64,000 nt of DNA from Selaginella tamariscina (lineage: Eukaryota > Streptophyta > Lycopodiopsida > Selaginellales > Selaginellaceae), in contig PUQB01000104.1 of the NCBI GenBank assembly GCA_003024785.1, positions 124,001-188,000 of the forward strand, written 5' to 3'. Position 1 is the first letter of the stretch. Every line of letters starts with the position of its first letter. Positions 54,328-64,000 of this stretch are shown here, piece after piece. The translations under genes were made by a program, and so were the position numbers. The notes under the pieces are model-generated. The model did no database searches. It was given only the letters and a program-made list of their open reading frames with translations, and was not told where the DNA came from.

Positions 54328-56722
54328 CACTCACCGCCTTTGAAAATGTTAACGTCCTAACGTCTAATTCCAAGATTAGAAAATGTTAGAAAAAATTAAC
54401 CAAAACTAACATATCACTCTATGTGGAGTCAGCCAAAAGTTCACATAAGTTTTATTCCCCCCTTTGCATTATGCAAAACCAAGTACTTCAGAACTGTTGT
54501 TCACTGAGTCGTAAGCTCAGTTGCTGGAGGCACCACTTGCGACATGAAGTCACTTGGAGACCTTTTGCAAGTCTGCAAAGTCTATCACCCAACACACACA
54601 ACACAATGGTTAATTTCTTTATTTAATTAGAATTTATATTGGATGCCTCTAGTTAGTGTTGCTGCCGGCCCTTGGTTAACAAAAAATAAAGGCTTACTTT
54701 ATTCCTAATATCAAACGCTATTGACAACCCTGTCGTCTTAGCACACAACAAGCACTTTGATGTCCATCTCAAGTGCTTAATCAAACACCTTATCGTTTCT
54801 TTGATTTCCCAATGGTTTCGCATTTCTATATGTTACAATATTATAGCTTCACATTTCTGCATCCCTCAGTTTTTCTCATTACCCCTTTACATAAGGGTCT
54901 GTTACTATACTTATCCCCCATTAGTATAAGTTACGTCAGACTAGTATGAACTTTATCAAAATCAAGCTCTTTTTTGATATTAGAGTACTATTCCCGAAAC
55001 CCTGTTCTTTATAGACATGTAATCTGGCCAGAGGCGATCACAGAGGCACATGGCTATACACATGTATACAACAAGGTCATGCCAACCTGCCAAATGCCAT
55101 CCACTTGAGTGTCATTAACATAATTTATTCTCAATAGGAATCATATTTAGTAAAATCGACAACCAAGTGATAGCTCTACCATTCGTCTTTTGCAACCTAA
55201 CTTGTACTCTTTTATAACACCAACCAATTCAGGGACCAGATAAGCTAACATACCTTTCTTACAAACTAATGTGGAAACCAGGAAATTCAACCATCTCTAG
55301 TGCCTCAATCGACAACCTTTAGATAACACGTCTCTTAATTGTCACTCTCATTGTACTCATTCCCCAAAGAGCACATTATACTAGATGCCATTCAATACTT
55401 CCTAACTTTTTATCTCACTAAGTTTAAAAATACCGAATTTCAAAACTTAATTTCCATGATAAGAGTCTTCCTAAACTCATAATACTGCATGCTGTTGTAA
55501 CATTACATCTATTCCAACAATTAAATAAATGTTCCCTAACACTATACAAAGTATAGCATTTCCATTAATTCAAGCAATTAGTGTTTTTAACAAACAAGTT
55601 CAACCTAATTCTTAATCCATAAATAGTTGCAATTTTGATATTGATACATTTGAATTGATAACGATCACTTTTAACGTTAGTTTTCTACCACCGGAAAATG
55701 TAAAATAAACAAAGCAAAAAAACTATGCCTAATTTTATAAATACTAGGGTAAAAATTTTTGACTAACACATACTAGGGGAAGTACTAAGGGTCCAAGAAC
55801 AAGGGTTGGTTTTTGGGTTTAACATGTATAAAATTATGTTATAATTAATTAAAATACAGTGAAAAAAATATTTACTTTCTTATTTAGATTTGTTTTTATT
55901 TCACCATGGCATATGTAGTTTGATAGTAAGTTATACTCTGTAACTAAATTAAAAATAATTTTTACTTTATAAATAAGGATAAAAAGAAAAGATTTATTTA
56001 GTTTAATATCATAATAAAATTTATTTTAGTTTTGAATTATATCAAGAAGCACACCTATAATTATATTATACACACACACATACATCCTCCATGCAAACTC
56101 AATAATTATGGCTTAACAAAAGATATTTCATTTTGAATTACATAATGTTTAACTTATGTGATATGTGTGTGTGTGAGAGAGAGAGAGAAACAAAAGAGGA
56201 GAGATGCATTATAAATTCTGCGATATATTGAAATGGTGTGCCTATGAATGTTTAATTCTGTATGTGAGTGTGTGTGTCTGTGGATGTTTATATGATGTGC
56301 CCATGTTGGTTTTTTATCTCTGAGTTTTATAATGTGGTTTAGTGATTTAATATTTTAATTGAAAATTTGTGACTATGTGCATGGACACTAGCATGTGTTG
56401 AAGGTAAACACGTGTGTGTATATATATACAAGCATGTGTGCATGCATAAATTCATCTCTCTTTTTCCCTTTCTACACATATATATGTAAATAATGTCTGT
56501 AAGATGTATAGACTCACATATTTAAATTATAATAGATATTTATGAAACTCTTAGTATATAATACATTATACAGTTATTGTTCTTCGCTACTTATTTATTA
56601 CATGTAATACACGTAAGCTAACCTAAACAGGGATCCTAGAATATGCTTTAGGGTTCTTTCTGTGAAGCGGCGGAGCGTGCTCCGCAGATCCGGCGGTATG
56701 GGTTAGCTCTCCAAGATCAGGA

Positions 56723-57058
56723 ATGTCGACCGCTATTCAGGTATCCCAGTTCATAGGCACAAATCTGTCCCAGAGTCAGGGGATTTTGGGCTTTCCGAGG
56801 AAGTTCCATTCACACTCCGGGCTCAATGTGGATGCCAACAAGGATAGCTGTGCAATGGGTGGTCCAAGGTCCATGGACAGGCCCCGGAGAAGACCCAATT
56901 TCGATCGTCCCAGTGGGGAGAAACCGACCCCTCCCCCACCTCCGCCTCCGGAGCCACTCACTGGAGCGGTCAAGTACAAGCTGTCCGAGTCCAGCACTCT
57001 TGTTATCTGGAAAGGGGATATAGGGCTCTGGTTCATCGATGGACAAACAGATGCAGTC
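56723..57058 (+). pseudogene. captured first exon of a macro-domain protein gene
   Basis: An open exon of 112 codons starts at a Met after a GC-rich leader with a telo-box-like tttagggtt and ends at a strong donor (gcagtc|gtaagt). Residues 1-40 look like an organelle transit peptide; then a Pro-rich stretch; then LVIWKGDIGLWFIDGQTDAV. This closely resembles the opening strand of macro domains (KGDIT...DAIVNAAN), which bind ADP-ribose. The following NAANxxLLGGGG part is not found downstream, so only the first exon and part of its intron appear to have been captured. The exon itself is unbroken and could be transcribed from its own leader. Product, if any, would lack the ligand-binding loops. 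Confidence 0.6.
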
Positions 57059-57419
57059 GTAAGTTTTTTGTTCTTCACACACACACTGTATGTATGGACA
57101 GTTCAGACAGTTATAATTCCTGTCTATACATATAAGCAAATTATCATCTAAGTCTATATATGCATTTATACACGCAGACACAGACAGACATACACGTTTA
57201 TAAGTCTAAAAAAATTAGAAAAAATTTGTGTCTATAATTTGTGTGTGTGTCTATATATATATATAAAATGCTTGTCGGATCAGTGCTTTAGTCAGGTTGC
57301 ATTCATGTATTTTTTCTTATTTAGCTTCCTAAGCTCGTACGGTATATATGCATTCTGTGTGCATGCGTGTGTATTTCGAATTTCGTATGTGTTTAAGAAA
57401 TTTGTATGTGTGTATGTTG

Positions 57420-58195
57420 TGAAGATTGCTAAATTATTACAGCAGATTCCTTTGCACTACCTTGCTATCCCCAAGCTTCAAATCACACTGCTTTCTCTCT
57501 TTGATCTATACATATACAGATACATTGTGTTCTCTGCATTGTGAGATAAGCTGTTGTATATTTAAGTATGCAAAATAAGTGTGTGTGTGTGATATTAATA
57601 TTTTGCAGATTCCTCTGGATTATCTCGCTACAAGGCATCTGAACTTTTTCGGTATGAAGAATCACTCAAATGCAATCAATATTAATATACATTGTGTTGT
57701 GAGCGTGCATTGTGTGTATGATGTGGACGTGATAGAATTTCGTGTGTTTAGGACATAAAGTATATATATAATATGATTTTTTTTTTGCTACCTTATTGAA
57801 GCCTCTTTCTGTTGTCATATATGCATATACATTGTGTTTGTGTGTGTATGTGATGCGTCAAAGATTAACATAATATGAATTTTTGTGCGTGCGTGCATGT
57901 GATAAATAAATATTCTGCTTTAAGTTATTTTTTTCGTTACAAGGAGCATTTGAGCTTCTATCTGTGTGTCTCTGTGCGTGTGTATGTGTTGACTTTCGTT
58001 TATAAAGACAGAACTGGGTTCACATAAATATAAATTAGAACGTGTTTGTGTCTGTATGTGGGATGTGTTGCTAAATTGATATTGTGCAGATTCCTCTCCA
58101 TTTCAAGATTGGGATGTGCTTTTACATATCCAGACTGCTAAATTGATATTGTTCAGATTCTTCTCCATTTCAAGCTTTTCCGGTAAGCCGGCTTT
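57420..58195 (+). repeat. four small exon-like blocks (cagattcctct...)
   Basis: Near 57441, 57607, 58087 and 58155 a cag acceptor is followed by attcctctn.attt/ctac-type sequence of 30-45 bases. Two end in a gtatga or gtaagc donor-like site. They look like duplicated copies of one short exon with its intron edges inside the TIR transposon. Confidence 0.4.
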
Positions 58196-61100
58196 ATCTT
58201 TTCCCATCGGATCATTGTGCGCGTGCTTGTTTGTATATATATAGAGAGAATACTTATAGTATAAATTATTATATACGTTTCATTAATGTTAGGTTGTTCC
58301 TAGGATAGGTAACGGAGGGCTTGCTCCTCCGGTGAGCGTATTTGACATTGAATTAGGTAATAACAGAAGCCCAATAGAGCCCTAAAGGATAATTTCAATC
58401 AAGTGTTGCATATACATACTTAAGAATAAATACATAATGAAATAAGAAATGCAATACTTACACATAGGCTTTGGTTAACATCTTCTCGGATGATGTTTCA
58501 CTTACTGCAATAATATTATAATAGCATATATACACACACAGTATAACTGGTGAATCCTGGTTACATAATTAGTTTCTTCTCTTGCAGAGGCCTCGTTGAT
58601 GCAGACCTCACGCATGAAACGCTTCCCGAAAGGTGGACTGGTGTGTGAGAGAGAGAGGGGATTCACAGAGAGATCACCAGAAATCAATAATGTTTATTAT
58701 TTTTAATTTAATTAATGAAAGTTAAAAGAGTTTTAATTAAGTACAATTAAAATCAATAAATAAATTTAAAATAATAAAATAAATTATATAAAAACAAACA
58801 AAAATTATTACTGTATAAAAAGGGTAAAAAAATAATATTATAAGGTATATTAACTGTAAAAAAACAAACCAATGTTCGACCCCTAGTATGTTAACTGCTT
58901 TTTACAAAAACAAAGGCTTGTTTTCTAGAGATGTTTTTTACCTTAAAATGATAAAAACTAGGGGTTTGCATTTTCCGGTGCTACTAGTTGTTACATTAGC
59001 AAATATGATTTTTCGAACGTATTAATTTATTGAAATGCAAGAATGTAATCATGGACTTTGGACTAGTTGATATAAATCAAACATCAGCTTTAAGATGGAA
59101 ATATAATGTTACGATAGTATTCGAGGAACTTGTTCAAAGACTAAGAGGAATCATAAATTAATGTCTAGTTCATCTAACTGATTTTAGTAAGATATTATCT
59201 TCCACACTAATGTTATGACACAAAGTGCCACAATAACTTTTTTTAGTTATATCTTATACTTCAGTAGATCTCCCAAACATGAATAAGATATCTAGTTCAG
59301 TACGTCGAACTAAGATACGGCAAAAACTTCGAAAAATATTCAGAAAGTAATTTAATATAGTTATTCCATTAATTTATCAAGTTATTAATACATTATCCAA
59401 TTAAACCCTAGCAATTCATAAAGTACCACATTGCTCTTTAAGCAACCGTATTGAGAAATGCCTCATTTCTTAATTAACTTGAAAACATGTTTCAAGTTAC
59501 AACACTAAGGTAGTGGCTTACCAAAGTGTCGAATCAAGTTACTGAGTCTTTATATTATATATTATGGCCACCTCATGTGATTATAACCAAATCTTAATAT
59601 TAAGCGCTCCAACTTAATATTCCAGAGATACCATACTATACTTTAACAAGTCATTTATAACCAATCTTAAAAAGACTGTCACAAATACTTTCAAAGTCTA
59701 AGATATAACTATATTCATATCTCAATGAATGAGGTGATAGGAACCTCATATTTCGTATCGAATATTGGACCATACACTAGGAACCTTGAATTACGATCAT
59801 TAAGAAGGGAGACCATCTTCTTGAGCTAATCCCGCTACTCAACATCATACTTACAAGAATATTGAACCACCTCAAGGAACATTATTAAACCTTGAGATAG
59901 AACTAACGACTAACCCAAGGAATACAATCAACCTTAAATCAAGAATAGTTCTATTTTTTAATATTCCAAAGAATTGAAGATACCTACTTGATAAGTTCTA
60001 TGAGTGCCCACATTTTTGACAATGATGCAAAGTCAAAAATAGTCTTTGAATAATCGTATTCGACTCTAAAATGAAACGATATTGAAAATCAATACCAATT
60101 CTAATTCTTATTGAATACCAACTCTCTGAGGAGATACATGCACTTAAACCTCTAATGGAAATCCAATTGTTACTGGCTTATTGGTAATTCTCAACATAAG
60201 TTATCAAACTTAACAAGTTTCCTTACTTAGTCGATAAACAAAGTGGAGAATCTCAAATCATGCTCTTTTTTAATCAAGGAATCACCCTTGTTCAAGAGCT
60301 TATCCTCACATTGCAAATAACGTTACAGATTTTCAAGATTTAAAGGGTTAACAATGAAAATGCACAAGTGTGCACCGAACGCCTTCACTATGCAAGTTCT
60401 TCATTACTTAGTAAACTAAAAATGTAAACGTATGTTTCCAACATTACTCTTTTTGATAGATCATGCAATCTATCCAAAAGCTACATTGATAGGGATGCAA
60501 CATTAAATCCGTCTACTGCCAAAATTTATTATTCTATCTCATTCTTATGATTCCACATGAAATAACTTTATAATCAAGTTAGTCGAGCTAGCTAACTTGA
60601 ATACAAAGTGCACGTTTACAACTAACTAAGGTTTCAATGCGCTTACAACTAAGGTTTCAAGTTGTACTTTGTTCAAATCAGGTGACTTGAATTTAGTAAA
60701 CTATTCCACCTAATGTTACTTGTAACTAGCGTCATCAAAATATTGTGAACATCAGACAATATTTCGATTACATTTGGATCTTCGAACTAACTGCTTAATA
60801 TATTCATCATATGTTAATATTTGACATTTTGTTGTATTATAAGTTCAGCAGCATAGTCTGCTTCTAGAGTTACACTTTCGAAAACATGCACTATAATGAG
60901 AGTTTATTTACACTTTATGTCAAAATGTAATGTTCCCTCTTATGTTTGAATATGCCCTTCTTTTAAAGTCAAAGACATACATTTGAACATAAGTCTTTCC
61001 CGTTTGAACACTATAGTTGGACTCGATATTGAATCTTAACCTAAGCCAAAACTCAATCGACATAGTCACGTTCTCAAATCATGTGTTATCCCAAGTTTAA

Positions 61101-61892
61101 ACACCTTAAAGAAAAAGAAAAATTTTCAATAATGTGTAAACATAGGATATCATAAGACCCACCTCACAAGACTTAGTTTGTAAGCTAGAACAAACTAACA
61201 TGCCACGTCTTGTGGAAGTAACCTGAACATCCATAAGGTAAAGTAACCTGGCATACAACTTGAAAGTTGCCTTTCAAGTGCTATCTTCAACATTAGAGTC
61301 CAACCCACACCCACTTACCAAGTAGATGTTCTTTGAAGAGTTATAGATCTCATGATCCACTCTTTGCGCAGAATTCAGACGTTAGCCGAAAGTGATAGAG
61401 TACTTCAAGAATTTAGAACTAACTAAACCCTAAAACACACTACACTTTAGGCAATCCTATTGACCGTAGAGAATGGCTTCGATACCAATTGTCAGAGTTT
61501 TAACTCAAAGGGCTAACACGTGGCAACATATGGCGCCAAGTGGCCTTCCAACATCAAATCCTTGTGTGAGCAACGCTAAGTCTTCCAAGATAACCCTAAG
61601 AGTTTGACTTAGAGGCCCAATTAGGCAAAAGACTTAGAGTCCTACCCTAAGTTCCCTAGAATGACCATCCCTGAACCCTAAAGGATATCCCGAGTAGACT
61701 TTAGGATCCCATCTCAGTAGACCTAGACATGCTCATGCCCTAACCCCACAAAGGAGATGTGTCTCACACATGCCCCCATGACAGAGCTAAGGCATCGTCA
61801 CTCCCCTTGAGGAATCATGCTCATTCGGAAGTACAACCCCTTTAGGGCGACAAGGGATACCCTAAACCATGACTAACCCCTAAGGGTTTGGG

Positions 61893-64000
61893 TGTCACAA
61901 CCCGATATAGGATACAGGATTCCGGATACAGGATACAGGATGCAGGATTTCAGATACAGGATATGGGTTACAGGATATACCTACAGGATATGCATGTAGG
62001 ATATTCCTACAGGATATACCTATAGGATATTCCTACAGGATATGCCTATAGGATATGCTACAGGATATGCCTAGAGGATAAGGTCACTATTCTTAGCTCA
62101 TGACTAGATTAGACTCATGACCAGATTAGCTTGGAGTTGTGAGCATAAAAGCTCTGACCTAATTGTTGTACAATCAGTTACAATCAACACCAGTCTTTCT
62201 ATGATCAATCTTGTCTTGTCTTGTTTCTTCTTGTCTTGCTCATTGCCTCCTCTTGTCTTGTTCTGTCTTGTCTTGCTCATTGCCTCCTCTCTGTCTTGTT
62301 CCTGGATCCTGTCCTCTCTTGTCTTGCTCCTGGATCCTGTCCTGCACCTTCCTGTCTGCTCCCGGATCCTATCTGTTCCTGTCTCCCCTATCCTATCCTT
62401 TCTGTCTTGCTCCTGAGTTCCTAGTTCCTGTCCTCTTTGTCCTGTTCCTGAGTCAAGCTTCTTGTTCTTGGAATCCTGCTTTCTTCCTAGTTCCTGGATC
62501 GTGGCTTGACAGTTTGATTGTAACTGCTTTCATACTCTCCGTTTCCTAGCTACTTTTTTCTTGAATCTTTTCCTTTGTTTTCTTCCTTTTTTCTTTCATA
62601 GATCATGGCTGATTTTGAGCACTTTCAACGCGAGCACCAAATGTTGCTTCATGAACTGGCCACTTTGCGCCAAGTGGTCACCGATCTGCAAGGTTCCACC
62701 AATGCGGCACATGCAGCTGCTGATGCATCCTCCAAGGCTGTTGCAAGGCTCTCTCTCAGGCATCGGTGGTTCCCTCTTCATCGAACTTTTCTTCGGAGCC
62801 GAAGATCAGCATGCCAGAAAAGTTCAGTGGCAATCGTGCTGATTTCCAAGGTTTCCTGAATCAGATCCAACTCTTGATCCGCACAACCACACCGCTACTC
62901 GACATGCACAAAAGGTTGGCCTTTTGGCATCCTTTACTAAGTGGATCTCCACGGGCTTGGGTTGCCCCCTTGCTGGAGCGTGACGACCCATTGATGGAAG
63001 ACTTTGAAGGTTTCGTTGCCTTTGAAGCCTGCTTTGGGGATCCTGACAAGTACCGTTCCGCATGTATGAAGTTACGAAAGCTCACTCAAGGATCCCGACC
63101 AACTTCCGTCTGATGCATCATTTGAATTTCAGCAACTTTGCACGAACATTCCATGGGACGAGACTACATTGATCGAACACTTCTGTTTTGGGTTGAGGGA
63201 TGACGTGAAGGACCTTCTTCTTACGTTACCGGATGCCCAAACTTTAGCGGAGATCATGCAACAAGCTGTTCGTTGCGACAACCGTTTGTTCGAGCGTCAT
63301 CAGGAAAGATCTCATCAGCAGTTCCTGCAAACCAATCCTGCAACTGTGGTACATGTTCCTGCACCACCTCCTGGAGTAGTTCCTATGGAGGTTGAGAAAT
63401 CCAAGCGTGGCTCTCTTTCCGCTACTGAGAAGCAACGTCGCCGTAGTGAGAACCTATGCTTGTATTGTGGTGAAGCAGGACACAAGGTAGCAGAATGTCC
63501 TATTAAAGCAGGAAGTTCAAAGTAAAGCTGGAGTTCAGTCGGAAAACTTCAATGTCCACTTCGTCTAGGAGCCGCAAAGTTGGACGTAGGTGCAGGCTCC
63601 ATTGGTGCTGCTCATACCATTCCATCACTCAAGTTTCCTGTACACATTCATTTTAATAATCGAGAGCTCAAGGAGTTTGCCCTGTTAGACACTGGTGCAA
63701 ATGCATGCTTCATAATGACACTTTTGCAACTCAACATGGCATTTCGGTGGTGAAGTTGAAGCGTGCAGTTCCTGTAGAGGTGGCCGATGGGCATTTGATT
63801 GCTTCTGGCGCAGTTACCCATGCTACTGAACCTCTCTCTTGCAGTCATGGCACATTCAACTGTTCAATTTCCTTCAACTTGATCAAGACTCGGTCGACTC
63901 CCATCATTTTGGGCATGCCATGGTTCGTTGTTGCAAATCCGCAGATCGACTGGAGGGCTAGGACGCTCACGTTTTCCTCTCGACAGTTAGGATCAATCCT
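61893..64000 (+). mobile_element. second Ty3/gypsy chromodomain-family element, cut by the window end
   Basis: 5' LTR 61893-62511 (TGTCACAACCCGAT...GGCTTGACA), gag from about 62605 with the CCHC knuckle near 63450, protease region (DTGA) near 63690, continuing past the window. It is the same family as 45458-51664. It is inserted in the 5' LTR of the non-autonomous LTR element copy 3. Broken in several places in the visible part. Confidence 0.9.

Larger units (their letters stand above)
55689..58980. mobile_element. TIR DNA transposon carrying captured gene sequence (Pack-type)
   Basis: The ends are CACCGGAAAATG and its reverse complement, and subterminal similarity (acatactagggg followed by ttggttt) extends about 130 bases inward on both sides. 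A 4-bp duplication CTAC flanks it (55685-55688 and 58981-58984). It sits cleanly in the interior of LTR element copy 3. No transposase is recognisable, so it is non-autonomous. It holds a good splice-ready exon encoding the start of a macro-domain protein plus several small exon-like blocks. The superfamily is not settled: the CAC start recalls CACTA or related groups, but the duplication length is not typical. Confidence 0.8.
52677..61892 (-). mobile_element. non-autonomous LTR element, copy 3 (LARD-like)
   Basis: On the minus strand: 3' LTR at 52677-54327, interior 54328-61489, primer site of the initiator-Met type near 61475-61489, and 5' LTR from 61490, which is entered by another gypsy element at 61893. 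The interior is about 3.87 kb once the TIR transposon at 55689-58980 is left out, matching copies 1 and 2. There is no coding capacity of its own. It has two later insertions, so it is older than both. Confidence 0.88.

Noticed and set aside
62117-62549. Cys/Leu/Ser-rich secreted proteins
   Set aside because: They are translations of the repetitive LTR (cttgtcttgctcctg-like iterations), seen also at 45774 and 51353.

Overview
This is nuclear DNA from a eukaryote, most likely a streptophyte (land-plant lineage, possibly a streptophyte alga or an early-diverging plant). The evidence is a polyubiquitin whose monomer carries the plant residues Ser19, Asp24 and Ala57; a ribosomal protein uS5/RPS2 that reads like the plant protein; telo-box (AAACCCTA) promoter elements; interstitial TTTAGGG-type motifs; a plant-style HAD phosphatase with a DVNG motif; and GT-AG introns full of dinucleotide repeats. 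The species cannot be named from the sequence.

Layout. 1-2.4 kb: a secreted pepsin-like aspartic protease (minus strand) between two copies of a ~100 bp direct repeat, with a foldback element just upstream. 3.5-7.6 kb: a DUF7869-type gene (minus strand) whose first coding exon is split by an internally deleted hAT transposon. 7.8-13.5 kb: an unusual repeat district. Two arrays (about 15 and about 30 copies) of the 18-bp palindrome GGCGGGATTAATCCCGCC flank AT-rich, telomere-like and microsatellite tandem repeats. 13.85-18.4 kb: a ParB-like/methyltransferase-like fusion gene, with one more palindrome copy in an intron, then a HAD/NIF-type phosphatase gene.

18.6-34 kb: LTR-element territory. 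There is a decayed Ty3/gypsy fragment and two copies (one per strand) of a large non-autonomous LTR element with ~1.65 kb LTRs, an initiator-Met-type primer site and a ~3.75 kb non-coding interior. 34.5-40 kb: a compact host gene island, all on the minus strand: RPS2, TYW2 (wybutosine synthesis) and six-unit polyubiquitin. 40.4-64 kb: more elements. These are a decayed gypsy copy, a Helitron-type helicase remnant split by a chromodomain Ty3/gypsy element with 5-bp target duplication, a third copy of the non-autonomous LTR element hosting a TIR transposon that carries a captured macro-domain exon, and the start of a second chromodomain gypsy element inserted in that copy's LTR.

The most intriguing association is the ParB-domain gene beside the palindrome arrays; a functional link is only a hypothesis. 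One-base length differences, mostly in homopolymers, interrupt several unrelated conserved host genes, including RPS2 and polyubiquitin. Assembly consensus error is the simplest explanation, so those genes should not be called dead on that basis alone.
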